NCBI GenBank assembly: GCA_002340325.1
Contig: DDLV01000095.1
Location: forward strand, 1 to 64,000
Length of the DNA: 64,000 bases
Source of the DNA: Glaciecola sp. UBA2563
GTDB lineage: Bacteria > Pseudomonadota > Gammaproteobacteria > Enterobacterales > Alteromonadaceae
Direction: 5' to 3'
In this document: piece after piece, positions 9,511 through 18,248 of the stretch
Numbering within the stretch: position 1 is the first letter of the stretch
Layout: each line of letters begins with the position of its first letter
Notes under the pieces: model-generated
What the model saw: only the letters and a program-made list of their open reading frames with translations
Told to the model about the DNA's origin: nothing
Databases searched by the model: none
Position numbers and translations under genes: made by a program

Positions 9511-10740
9511 CTATTGCGTCGGAGAAGTGTATTTTTCTATTTTGGCTTTACCGCCTAAAAACGCCTCCTTGTCAGTGTTGAGCAGCTGCGACATGAGCGT
9601 TTCTGCACTTAACTGTGCAATGTGTCTTATCATATCTCTGGGGGTGTTATCGCCCATTTCATATGTGACCGAGTGAACGCCAAAGTTATCTGCAATGTAT
9701 TGTTTAAAAACACCTCGTCCCGGAGCGCTGCCCGGTCGCTCTCTGACAGTGAATGACCCAATGCGTTTATCTCTGAGTGTTTGCAGCCAATGCTCGCTGA
9801 AATACTGTGGCTCAAGACCATAATCGGTCGGCATGGTATAGAAGATATCCTGTTGGGTGGAATGAAAGTCTAATGCAAATACAATGTTGCCATTGGGTGA
9901 TACATTGTTTTCGATAAATTGACCGACAGCTTTTGTTTCGGGTTGTGTGAATTTGCCCCAGTCGCGATTCAAATCGACTCCGTTGACGTTGTGTCGCCAG
10001 TGACCGTTGGCAACCCCATCTGGGTTTAATAACGGTACGATCAATATATTAAATCTTTCAAAAAATGCTTCAGTTAACGCATTTTCCTCAGAGATAGCGG
10101 CGATAAAGTCCATTGCTGCAAAAGCACCAGTTAGTTCTGGGGGATGTTGGCGGCCTATCACGATGAACCACTCTTTATTCTGAGCATTTCGATGAACGAG
10201 TGCATCTATTTTTCTTCCTTGGACACTTTCTCCAATAACTATTTGTTCGTATTTTTGTGAAAGCCTATTAATTTTATGCCATTGTTGATAGTTGGCACTA
10301 ACTAGCATTGGTTGGGCTGCGACGAATAATGGCTGTGTTGATACCTCTGTCTTGAAGTACAGCGTTTGGTTTTTTATCCAAAACGGGACCTTTTCCCAGT
10401 TCTCACCGTCGATACTGACGTTTGGTAAATAACGAGGGCGCGCATCTTTTGCTTTTATTGCAATTGTTACATTAGTGGCTTCAGATTTGGCTGCCACTTT
10501 AAATGCATACCAAGGACTCGGGTTTATCGGTTGATTTTCGGGAAAGGTGCTTAATTCATAAACGCCGTTATCGGTCTTTTTGCAATCATTAATTCTTGCG
10601 CCATCAAAGTCATCATAAAAAGCCACATTTTCAAACTCGCAAAAAGCTGACGTGCTCTGCGCAGAATCTTGTACATTGGCGCAGCCAGCAACTAAGCAGC
10701 TCGATAAGATACTCGCAAAAACTAATACCTTTTTTAACAT
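9511..10740 (-). CDS. M14 family zinc carboxypeptidase lipoprotein
   Basis: The 409-residue product starts with a lipoprotein signal whose lipobox ends at Cys20 (LVAGC). An N-terminal beta domain (about 35-145) precedes the M14 domain. Zinc ligands His199 and Glu202 are visible in RQHPPE and His293 in DFHST. Substrate-carboxylate-binding residues lie in DLNRDW (Asn258, Arg259), and the catalytic Glu361 lies in TYEMGD, so the enzyme should be active. It resembles the single-domain M14 peptidases that act on peptidoglycan-like or small peptide substrates. Asp21 being absent after Cys20 suggests outer-membrane retention. It is the last gene of the minus-strand run from the ECF sigma factor to here, 14 bases after the SGNH gene. 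Confidence 0.88.
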   Translation of the reverse strand: MLKKVLVFASILSSCLVAGCANVQDSAQSTSAFCEFENVAFYDDFDGARINDCKKTDNGVYELSTFPENQPINPSPWYAFKVAAKSEATNVTIAIKAKDARPRYLPNVSIDGENWEKVPFWIKNQTLYFKTEVSTQPLFVAAQPMLVSANYQQWHKINRLSQKYEQIVIGESVQGRKIDALVHRNAQNKEWFIVIGRQHPPELTGAFAAMDFIAAISEENALTEAFFERFNILIVPLLNPDGVANGHWRHNVNGVDLNRDWGKFTQPETKAVGQFIENNVSPNGNIVFALDFHSTQQDIFYTMPTDYGLEPQYFSEHWLQTLRDKRIGSFTVRERPGSAPGRGVFKQYIADNFGVHSVTYEMGDNTPRDMIRHIAQLSAETLMSQLLNTDKEAFLGGKAKIEKYTSPTQ

Positions 10741-10754
10741 ACCATTATCTCACT

Positions 10755-11576
10755 TTAATGTTTGCTAGCTAAGTAATCGGAGACCAGGTTCCAGCTAAGT
10801 GCTTGTAACTGCTCAGCTGATGATTTTGATAACCCAGCGTAATAGGGTATCCCTACGGGCGAAGCCTCAAATAAGAAACTATAAAAAACCAATGCAGCGA
10901 GATACGTACCCGCAACGCTGGGGTGTTTAACATCTTCTCGAAACGTAAACTTAGCCGGATCTGACGTTTCTACGATACCAGATATATCTGGCGAATATAG
11001 TTCAATGTCAGGTAGCTGTTGATTTGCTTTTGCAAACGCAAGACCCACCGGGACGATAGCAATATCTAGTTTTGCTCCCATCTTTTGATAGGCTTGAGTC
11101 AGCGCTTCTATCATTCCATCGCTTTCTTTATATGCCCACGTCATAAACACAATCGGCTCGACGCCTTTTTCACGAATAATACGCACGGCAGACGTAAGCC
11201 CTTCTTCAAACCGTTCTTTCTTATTTTCTAGTAGAGGCTCATTACTATGCCCTTGAATTACCACTGCAGTATATCCTCGGTCATGCGTTGTAAGATGTGT
11301 TTCAATGGTTTCTAATTGTTCATAGACATGGCCGCCAGATAACGTTAGAAGTCTAAATCTGTGTTGACCGCGAACCCATTCATCGTTTACGCGAAGCAAA
11401 TTTCCGAGGTGATTATGGACGCCGTTATTGTAAAAACTGAAACTATTACCAACGAAGAGTATGCGCTTGTGTAAACCTGCTTGATTTGATTCTTCATTTT
11501 GAGATTGTGCGAATGTAACGCTAACGAAGAATTGTGAAAATGAGAGTGCCAGCACTATAGTAATTAATGTTTTCAT
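10755..11576 (-). CDS. Secreted SGNH/GDSL-type hydrolase
   Basis: The 273-residue product has a signal peptide ending TFA-QS. The core starts RILFVGNSFSFYNNG, with Ser45 in GNS as the likely nucleophile. It continues to AVVIQGHSNEP (the family's block III region) and ends with EDVKHPSVAGTYLAAL, which supplies the catalytic Asp-x-x-His. These features place it in the SGNH hydrolase superfamily (esterases, acetylesterases and related lipases), acting in the periplasm or outside the cell. The substrate is unknown. Position between an SLC13 symporter and an M14 peptidase suggests it trims an ester or acyl group from imported material, which is inference. Confidence 0.75.
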   Translation of the reverse strand: MKTLITIVLALSFSQFFVSVTFAQSQNEESNQAGLHKRILFVGNSFSFYNNGVHNHLGNLLRVNDEWVRGQHRFRLLTLSGGHVYEQLETIETHLTTHDRGYTAVVIQGHSNEPLLENKKERFEEGLTSAVRIIREKGVEPIVFMTWAYKESDGMIEALTQAYQKMGAKLDIAIVPVGLAFAKANQQLPDIELYSPDISGIVETSDPAKFTFREDVKHPSVAGTYLAALVFYSFLFEASPVGIPYYAGLSKSSAEQLQALSWNLVSDYLASKH

Positions 11577-11635
11577 AAAACGTTCTCAATCAGCATTTTA
11601 TCCTCGCGGTTTACCTTTATTCCAAAGCGTCATCT

Positions 11636-13114
11636 TCAAATCCCAAGTACAGCGGGAGCTAGCCAGATTGAAACAATAGACAGTAGTATCATGCCTATTA
11701 AATTTAATACGGCGCCCGCTCTTACCATTTGCGGAATGGTTAGTGCACCTGAAGCGAATACAATCGCATTGGGAGGCGTTGCAACGGGTAACATAAAGGC
11801 GCAACTAGCAGCCAGCGTGATAGGCACGCAAAGTAAGATGGGAGATACCCCCAGTTCTATAGCAACCGCCGCCACGACGGGCAGGAATGTTGCTGCAGTT
11901 GCGACGTTACTGGTTAATTCTGTGAGAAAAATCACCAAGCCAGTCGCGGCAATGATCAATACAAAAATACCTAGTCCGCTTAAAGGTGCTAATGATTGTC
12001 CAAGCCACTGGGCAAGGCCACTACTGGAAACGGCAGACGCTAGGCTCAAACCACCACCAAAGAGGATCAATACGCCCCACGGCAGTTTTTGAACGTTATC
12101 CCACGTCATCAATTGTGGTTGTTCTTTATCTCCGCTTGGAAGTAAAAACAACAGCAATGCGGCTGTCATTGCAATGCCGGTATCGGTTAAAAAGGTAATG
12201 TCAAACCAAGCTGAAATCGGTCTGCGTAAAATCCACATAATAACTACGCCGATGAATACCATGGCGACCCGCTTTTCTGCAGTAGAAATGGAGCCAAGCT
12301 CAAGTTTCATGTTATGAAGATGATCGTGCACTGCCGAATTTGCCGGGATGTTCACTTTGTAGCTAACATGCGTTAACACCCACCATGCGACTGGCAGCAT
12401 GATTGCACTGACCGGAACGCCAATCAGCATCCAACTGGCAAACGATATCGTAATGTCGTAGTTATCTTGTAAGAAGGCGGCTAGAAGCGCGTTCGGTGGT
12501 GTTCCCACAAGCGTAGACAAACCACCAATGGTTGCTGCGAATGCAAGCCCTAAAAGCATTGAAGTTTTGAAATCGGATGTTTGTTTGTCGGTCAGCGTAT
12601 CATTGCTGTTGACGATAACCGTTGCCACAGATAATGCAATTGGCATCAACATCATGGTTGTAGAGGTATTGGTCATCCACATCGATAGCAATGCAGCGAC
12701 CAACATAAATCCACCGATTAGCCATTTACCATCGGTACCCGTAATGTCCAAAATAGCAAGTGCGATGCGTTTGTGAAGCAGCCAGCGCTCGACGGCTAAT
12801 GCCAGGATAAAAGCACCTAGAAACAAATAGATGATCGGATTGGCATACGCTTGAGTTGTCGCCGCCATGCTTGATACGCCGAGTAATGGGAAGGTAACGA
12901 TTGGCAAAAACGCGGTGACAGGCACGGGTATCGCTTCCGTTGCCCACCAAACTGCCATCCATAAACCAACCGCTGCAACACGCCATGCTGCTTCATCCAT
13001 TACCGCTTGGTTACCATCAAATAACATCATAATGACGAACAGTAGCGGGCCAGTAATCAATCCAATATCTTGATAACGCCCCCGTGAGGGGGCATTTACT
13101 AGCAGTGTAGTCAC
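11636..13114 (-). CDS. SLC13/DASS family anion:sodium symporter
   Basis: The 492-residue inner-membrane protein has the inverted-repeat layout of divalent-anion:Na+ symporters. The two signature Ser/Asn-Thr motifs that bind Na+ and the substrate carboxylate are seen as WMTNTSTTMMLMP in the first half and LTSNVATAATFLP in the second. About eleven hydrophobic segments fill the rest. Start is GTG at 13114, 22 bases after the TonB receptor stop; no other start lies close. Family substrates are C4/C5 dicarboxylates, citrate or acidic amino acids. Placed after a TonB receptor, it likely takes the released acid across the inner membrane. Confidence 0.9.
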   Translation of the reverse strand: MTTLLVNAPSRGRYQDIGLITGPLLFVIMMLFDGNQAVMDEAAWRVAAVGLWMAVWWATEAIPVPVTAFLPIVTFPLLGVSSMAATTQAYANPIIYLFLGAFILALAVERWLLHKRIALAILDITGTDGKWLIGGFMLVAALLSMWMTNTSTTMMLMPIALSVATVIVNSNDTLTDKQTSDFKTSMLLGLAFAATIGGLSTLVGTPPNALLAAFLQDNYDITISFASWMLIGVPVSAIMLPVAWWVLTHVSYKVNIPANSAVHDHLHNMKLELGSISTAEKRVAMVFIGVVIMWILRRPISAWFDITFLTDTGIAMTAALLLFLLPSGDKEQPQLMTWDNVQKLPWGVLILFGGGLSLASAVSSSGLAQWLGQSLAPLSGLGIFVLIIAATGLVIFLTELTSNVATAATFLPVVAAVAIELGVSPILLCVPITLAASCAFMLPVATPPNAIVFASGALTIPQMVRAGAVLNLIGMILLSIVSIWLAPAVLGI

Positions 13115-13136
13115 GTGTTAACTCGCTTGATTGACT

Positions 13137-16124
13137 TCAAAAACGCGCTCTAACATCGACATAGTAGCTTCTTCCAAAGTCCCTATGCGCATCTGCAAAG
13201 AAGCCAAAGAATCTATCAGCTAAGGGTGCTCGTTCATCAGTTAAGTTGCGAATACCCAATCTGAAACGAATATCCGCCTCGTTGATTTCCGTCGTGTAAT
13301 CAAATGTCGCGTTATAAGTCGTCATCGAAGGTATAATGTACTGTGTGCCGTCATCCAGTGTTAGCGAGCTTTGGTAAAAGCTACCAATTCTGTTACCACT
13401 TAAGGAGGCGCCAAATTCATTTTTACTCCATGATAATCTCGCTGAATGTCGTTGCTCTTGGTTACCATCACGACCAATTAAATCCGCAAAACCATCAACT
13501 GGGAAGCTTGCGGGGATCAATCCAGATTCAACAGCAGCGACTAGACGAGCAGAATCACCACCAGCCTCTTGGTCGAATTCATCAATGAAAGAGCCGTTAT
13601 AGCTGAATGTGAAGTCACCTATGTCAGTTTCTAAATCGTAGTAAATCCCAACATCGTAACCGGCAAGATTTCGCGTATCTAAGTTGGCATACTGATCATT
13701 GATTCTTTCGATATCACCTGCGGGACAAATACCCGCCGCGAGATAGATCGCAGCTTGGTCATCGTCTGCATCAGCCCGTTGCACTGCCGGGTTAAAGGTT
13801 GCGCCATTACAACTAGCTGTGCCCGCCTCCAGGCGTAGTAATAAGTCCAGTAATGTATGGTTTTCTTCACCAAACAGACCAATTGTATTTTCTTTTTCGA
13901 TTGACCAGTAGTCAACAGTGATAGTCAGATTTTCCACTGGTGTTAATACAATGCCTAGATTAGTATTCGTTGATTCCTCTGGTTCAAGTTGATCACTGCC
14001 CTGTGCTGTTCTTTGGATAGCATTTCGACAATCCAGTGTGTTTTGATCAGGGTCGCCACCATTTTCTGCTGCGTATAAACATGTAAAGTCGGTTCTGGTG
14101 TTGTTCCTTGCCACCAAATCTTCGTTGATGGTAACAAGGTTCGGCGCTCTAAACGCTTCAGACCATGAGCCTCTAACTTTTAGAAAATCAGCTGCCTGCC
14201 AGCCAAATGCAAGTTTTCCAACCGTTGTATTACCGACATCAGAAAAATCTTCATATCGAATCGCGGCTTGAACATCGAGATTCTCTAATACTGGGATCTG
14301 CAGTTCGGTGAATATCGACACTACGCGTCTATCACCTGCGCTATCAGGGGTTGGACTGGAATTCACAACATCTGATACAAATGGATAGGTATCGCCGTCA
14401 AAATCAGTAAACGTAATCGTGCCATCTAAACGCGGGTCTCTATCGTCAATAAAGCTTTCTTCACGCCATTCACCACCAATCACCCAAGCCACATCGCCAG
14501 CGGGCAATTCGTATAACTCGGCGGTTGATAATTGAAAATCGATTGACGTTAATTCGGTCTCATTTTCTCTAACAACATCGACGAGTATGCGCTCTATATT
14601 ACTGTTTACACCCCCGCTAAATGGATTGTATGCCGCTGGGGTTGGATCAAATAGCGCTTCCACAGCCAAACTATTTGAAGGCCGATTTCGCGTGGTATCT
14701 TTCTTCTCCGCTTTTGAATGAAGAAACGCACCCTCCCAATCCCATTTGCCGTCATACCCTCTGAATCCTTGTAAAATTCGATAGGAGTCTCCGTCATTGT
14801 CAACAATGCGCGGTACTTCAGTGAAACGATAGTTGTCGATGGTTAGCTCAAGTCCTTCACATGGTACGTAGGGGATCAAATCGGCAGATAACCTGTTCGG
14901 TGAGCCACATGGACCAAATGGGTTGTAGTAGTTTTCAGCACCGACTCGCAAGCGGACGGATGAAAATGGTGCCGTAGGATGACGCAACAGATTCGTCGTT
15001 GACCTGTAAAAAGAAAGCTCAGTGAAACTTTCTACACCATTTTTAAATTCATGGTTGAGGAAAAAGAACAGGTTAGTACGTTTTAACTCTGAACTTAAAT
15101 CTCTATTTTCATTGAGATTATATCTAAATGTACCCTGCCCATCGATAGCGCCACAGGTCGTTGCATTAATTGCATACTCGCATCTTGGGTCGCCAATTGG
15201 GTATGTTTCAAACTCGCCAGCGTTATCAGTCAGTACGCCTGCTAAACCAGCCGCAGATGCACTTGACACAAGATCATACTGTCCGAAGATTGAATTTGCC
15301 GAGTTATTTCTGAATCTAGTGTCGCCTTCCCAAGGTGAGCCCTCTGGTATTCGGTCTCTAAAGTCTGCATTGGCCCATCGTGGGTCGTCTTGCGAGTTGA
15401 CGCGATCTCTAACGAAATGATCGGCAAATACACTAAAGTTAGTTCGGCCTTCGTTAAAGTCTTTACCCCATTGGACTTTCAGAGTTTGTGTGTCACGCGG
15501 GATATTGTCGTATTCTGCCCATCGCCCGGAAATGGTTAGCCCAACAAAATCAGATTTGACTACATGATTAACAACACCGGCAACCGCATCAGCACCATAA
15601 ATTGCCGAGGCGCCATCACGTAACACTTCTACTCGGTCCAAACCATGTACAGGAATGGTGTTGACGTTTACAGAGTTTACGGGAACAAAACTACCGCCAA
15701 CCTCTTCTGTTTGATAAGACGCGGAATTAACCATTCGTCGGCCGTTTAACAGGACTAGTGTGTTGCCCGTACCCAAGTTTCTCAGGTTATAGGTACCGAC
15801 ATCGCCCCTAGCTGCGTTGACACCGCCTGAAATGTTTTCAGCTTCACTAAAGAAGTTTTGTCCATTTTCTGGAATAAGTTGCAGTAGATCGTCGACGGAA
15901 TCGATACCCAATTGCCCGATCTCTTCAGCGTTAATTACAGATGTTGCCAAGCTTTCCGCAACGGCTGCTCCACGTATATTCGAACCGACAACCTTTATTT
16001 TCTCGACTTCCTCCTCCTCTGCGCTTTGTTCCTGCGCGTAGAGATTGGTATGCAGCCCCAAACCAACAGCGATTGAGATACAAGAGAGTGCAAATAGATT
16101 TGCTTTAGAATGATGTGTTTTCAT
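13137..16124 (-). CDS. TonB-dependent outer-membrane receptor (no N-terminal signalling domain)
   Basis: The 995-residue product has a signal peptide ending LYA-QEQ. A TonB-box-like segment (EKIKVVGSN) follows, then a plug domain with NLRNLGTGNTLVLLNGRRM and GASAIYGADAVAGVVN. The large barrel ends DVRARF with a terminal Phe. There is no room for a secretin/TonB short N-terminal signalling domain, so it cannot talk to a FecR in the classic way, although sigma and FecR genes lie directly upstream. The long loops and length resemble receptors for peptides or plant/algal compounds more than siderophore receptors, but the ligand is unknown. It is likely cotranscribed with the symporter, hydrolase and peptidase that follow. 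Confidence 0.92.
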   Translation of the reverse strand: MKTHHSKANLFALSCISIAVGLGLHTNLYAQEQSAEEEEVEKIKVVGSNIRGAAVAESLATSVINAEEIGQLGIDSVDDLLQLIPENGQNFFSEAENISGGVNAARGDVGTYNLRNLGTGNTLVLLNGRRMVNSASYQTEEVGGSFVPVNSVNVNTIPVHGLDRVEVLRDGASAIYGADAVAGVVNHVVKSDFVGLTISGRWAEYDNIPRDTQTLKVQWGKDFNEGRTNFSVFADHFVRDRVNSQDDPRWANADFRDRIPEGSPWEGDTRFRNNSANSIFGQYDLVSSASAAGLAGVLTDNAGEFETYPIGDPRCEYAINATTCGAIDGQGTFRYNLNENRDLSSELKRTNLFFFLNHEFKNGVESFTELSFYRSTTNLLRHPTAPFSSVRLRVGAENYYNPFGPCGSPNRLSADLIPYVPCEGLELTIDNYRFTEVPRIVDNDGDSYRILQGFRGYDGKWDWEGAFLHSKAEKKDTTRNRPSNSLAVEALFDPTPAAYNPFSGGVNSNIERILVDVVRENETELTSIDFQLSTAELYELPAGDVAWVIGGEWREESFIDDRDPRLDGTITFTDFDGDTYPFVSDVVNSSPTPDSAGDRRVVSIFTELQIPVLENLDVQAAIRYEDFSDVGNTTVGKLAFGWQAADFLKVRGSWSEAFRAPNLVTINEDLVARNNTRTDFTCLYAAENGGDPDQNTLDCRNAIQRTAQGSDQLEPEESTNTNLGIVLTPVENLTITVDYWSIEKENTIGLFGEENHTLLDLLLRLEAGTASCNGATFNPAVQRADADDDQAAIYLAAGICPAGDIERINDQYANLDTRNLAGYDVGIYYDLETDIGDFTFSYNGSFIDEFDQEAGGDSARLVAAVESGLIPASFPVDGFADLIGRDGNQEQRHSARLSWSKNEFGASLSGNRIGSFYQSSLTLDDGTQYIIPSMTTYNATFDYTTEINEADIRFRLGIRNLTDERAPLADRFFGFFADAHRDFGRSYYVDVRARF

Positions 16125-16217
16125 GATTTCCCTCGAATTGTTTATTGTTTTTCTCGTCGTGTTTTTCTTTTTATTTGTTTATTACGCTTGGCTAAGCAAA
16201 ACCCCCTAGTAGATTTT

Positions 16218-16586
16218 TTAAAATAATGGTAGCGAACAACCAATAGTGATAAGGCCGATAACAAGGTAATAAAACGTTGCTGGTGAGGCAGGCGTTACCT
16301 GGCAGTCATTAAGCAAATAATCTTGCTCGCAAATAAAACTACTCGTACATCGTGTTGACTGTTGCGAATAATGATCTAATTTGTGTAAACAGGCAGTTTT
16401 CGCCCACACTTCTGAAAGCTGAGAGTATGCGGTTGAATTGTCGGGAGACTGGTGAAGCCACAACGAAAAGGCATCTTCATCAAAGTCACCCTGGTTCATT
16501 TTGGTAATCCAAAGTGCAGCTTGGTCTATCGATGTTTTGCTAACAGGTTTCCCTGCCCATTCGCTGTAGGTTCGCATCGACGTCAC
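16218..16586 (-). CDS. Truncated FecR-like anti-sigma/regulator (DUF4880 domain plus one membrane helix)
   Basis: The 122-residue product has an N-terminal DUF4880 domain (about 16-65; AALWITKMNQGDF, FSLWLHQSPDN, YSQLSEVWAKTA), the part of FecR/PupR that binds the ECF sigma factor in the cytoplasm. A cysteine-containing linker and a single hydrophobic helix (about 104-121) follow, and the protein ends there. The roughly 200-residue periplasmic FecR sensor domain is missing, and only 93 bp separate the stop from the TonB receptor, so no remnant is hidden. The ATG overlaps the sigma stop as ATGA, a sign of translational coupling. It may hold the sigma factor constitutively or answer membrane signals. 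Confidence 0.75.
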   Translation of the reverse strand: MTSMRTYSEWAGKPVSKTSIDQAALWITKMNQGDFDEDAFSLWLHQSPDNSTAYSQLSEVWAKTACLHKLDHYSQQSTRCTSSFICEQDYLLNDCQVTPASPATFYYLVIGLITIGCSLPLF

Positions 16587-17089
16587 CCCTCTTTCTCTAT
16601 GGAGAGCGAACTATTATCAATAGCATTGCGTGACGTTGAATCCATCAAGTGTTTTCTACACAACTTCAAGCCTTTCGTTAGATGATTTTCGACAGTTTTA
16701 ATCGAAATACCCAAGTGTTTGCTTATTTCTTTATTACTTTGACAATTTAGTCTTCGTTGGACGAATACCTGTCGACACATAGGGGGCAGTTGATTGATGG
16801 CATTAAGAAGGTTCGTTCTTATTCGTTCAGCTTGAACATTGCGTTCAACCGTTGTTGAGTTTTCTGAAAAAGTAGTTTTGCAGTCATCAATAAAACGTTG
16901 CCTTACTTTTTTGTGACGGATCCTGCTTATTGCTAAGTTATGTGCGGTGACGTAAAGCAGTGCCTTGTGCTCATCTCCAAAATTAACTTTATCATCAGGT
17001 GTTTCAGTTTGTTGAAACTTTATGAACAAGCGCAAAAGCGCTTCTTGCACGATCTCTTCTGCTTCATGCTTATTTACTAACACCAACAA
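16583..17089 (-). CDS. ECF sigma factor, FecI-like, with unresolved 5' end
   Basis: The body has sigma-70 region 2 (EAEEIVQEALLRLF) and region 4 (SNKEISKHLGISIKTVENHLTKGL with a helix-turn-helix), so this is a FecI-type ECF sigma factor. The coordinate given starts at TTG 17089, the first usable start codon in frame. The same frame stays open to 17197, and its translation (DNAFENFHPENFEKVVRHL) looks like the missing front of region 2. No ATG, GTG or TTG occurs there. An out-of-frame ATG at 17166 gives MTENVSQ then stops. Either a one-base frameshift or a rare start is involved. The gene is coupled to the FecR-like gene downstream. Confidence 0.75.
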   Translation of the reverse strand: MLVLVNKHEAEEIVQEALLRLFIKFQQTETPDDKVNFGDEHKALLYVTAHNLAISRIRHKKVRQRFIDDCKTTFSENSTTVERNVQAERIRTNLLNAINQLPPMCRQVFVQRRLNCQSNKEISKHLGISIKTVENHLTKGLKLCRKHLMDSTSRNAIDNSSLSIEKEG

Positions 17090-17318
17090 ATGCCGAACAA
17101 CTTTTTCAAAATTTTCCGGGTGAAAGTTCTCAAATGCGTTATCTATTGAGATACGTTTTCCGTCATTGCATGTGGATGACCATAAGTTAAGAATATGTTA
17201 ATAAAAATTACAAGTAAACAGCTCCTTACGCATTAACACGCCCTAGTAACATTGCTCACTTTGATGCACAAAAAAAAGAGAAAGTCTTATCCAAGCTATT
17301 TCTGGTTAACACTAAATC

Positions 17319-17422
17319 GAATTATTATCAGAATAATTATTCTTTAAACTTCCTGTGTTAGGTGAGCCATTATCGAGAATGGTTATACTTGAATTGAGAA
17401 TATCTATTCTTAATTCAAGTAT
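17319..17422. promoter_or_regulatory. Three consecutive hairpins/palindromes in the sigma-deaminase intergenic region
   Basis: Between the divergent sigma factor and deaminase genes lie three back-to-back inverted repeats. The first is an AT-rich palindrome (AATTATT/AATAATT at 17320-17338, overlapping AGAATAATTATTCT). The second is CCATT-ATCGAG-AATGG (about 17368-17383). The third is a 17-bp stem with 16 matches and a 4-base loop (17385-17401 with 17406-17422). The large hairpin ends about 100 bases before the deaminase start, so it may lie in its mRNA leader. The first palindrome, with ATTATCA beside it, resembles half of a Fur site. The rest of the gap from 17167 to 17520 shows no gene. Confidence 0.6.
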
Positions 17423-17520
17423 GCTTGTTCTTCTAAACAGCACCAATTCTTCACGTATCCATCTTGACAGGATTTATAGTATGCTGTTTTTAACGACCAC
17501 CTTTGGAGTCAGTTTGGATA

Positions 17521-18186
17521 ATGACATCGATAACAACTAGACCTGTAATCCAGTCGAATTCACCTGTCAATAATGACACCTTAAATGTGGTGGCAAGAAT
17601 GCCCACATCTCAATTGCTGCATATTATTGAGGAAGGTTTTATCACTAAGCTCAACGATAGGGACATTATGCGCATTGCTGTGTTGTTGGCACAAAAAGGA
17701 TATGAGGAGGGCGGGTGCGCGATTGGCGGCGTCGTCAGAGATAATGAAACAGGCTTGATTTTAGGAAAAGGTCACAATCGTCATATCCAAGATAATCTTC
17801 TCTATTGGCATGGCGAAACGGATGCTTACAATGATGCATTCATTAACAGTAATCCTGATTTTAGTAAAACAACTGCTTTCACTACCTTAACACCGTGTTC
17901 GGTTTGCACAGCCTTGACCTTCAGCCAAAGTGTTAGCCGAATCGTTATCGGTAATTGTTTAGATGGTGCTAATACAGAAAATGAGGATTTATTGCGACGT
18001 AAAGGTGTGCAAGTCGATATCCTCGAAGATGAATTGGGTAAGGCTCTGTACGCAAAGTATGCGGAAGAAAAGCCCGAACAGGATGTGCGAGATTGGCAAG
18101 GGCAGGCAGGTGTCGTACGCGCTGGATTAGTAGGGCATGACTGCAGTACCCACAACAAAAGCAGTAATAATACTAGCAATAAATGA
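17521..18186 (+). CDS. Yeast-type cytosine/nucleoside deaminase family protein
   Basis: The 221-residue product belongs to the zinc-dependent cytidine deaminase-like superfamily. The first motif is HGETDAYND, with His as zinc ligand and Glu as proton shuttle. The second is TPCSVCTAL, with two Cys ligands. The HGE form and the following RIVIGN resemble yeast cytosine deaminase and related nucleoside/guanine deaminases more than CDA or dCMP deaminase, so it probably deaminates a free base or small nucleoside in the cytoplasm. A long N-terminal leader and a C-terminal tail of about 45 residues rich in Asn/Ser are not part of the catalytic fold. I prefer ATG 17521; an in-frame TTG at 17503 is possible. 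upp lies 1 kb away, on the other strand. Confidence 0.8.
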   Translation: MTSITTRPVIQSNSPVNNDTLNVVARMPTSQLLHIIEEGFITKLNDRDIMRIAVLLAQKGYEEGGCAIGGVVRDNETGLILGKGHNRHIQDNLLYWHGETDAYNDAFINSNPDFSKTTAFTTLTPCSVCTALTFSQSVSRIVIGNCLDGANTENEDLLRRKGVQVDILEDELGKALYAKYAEEKPEQDVRDWQGQAGVVRAGLVGHDCSTHNKSSNNTSNK

Positions 18187-18248
18187 TCGCGAAACTTTTA
18201 ATTTGATGTTACGTCAAATTTCTGTATCTCAAACCGTTTTGTAAGGGC

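Noticed and set aside
11691..12092. A 133-codon frame opposite to the SLC13 gene
   Set aside because: It is fully antisense to a clear membrane transporter; its composition reflects codon bias of the opposite strand.
17319..17342. A Fur box upstream of the sigma factor
   Set aside because: ATTATCA fits one half of the 7-1-7 repeat but the other half matches at only 3 of 7 positions; kept only as a remark in the hairpin feature.
17355..17540. A 61-codon frame rich in Leu, Ile and Ser upstream of the deaminase
   Set aside because: It lies across the large hairpin, has no ribosome binding site and its composition follows the palindrome rather than a protein pattern.
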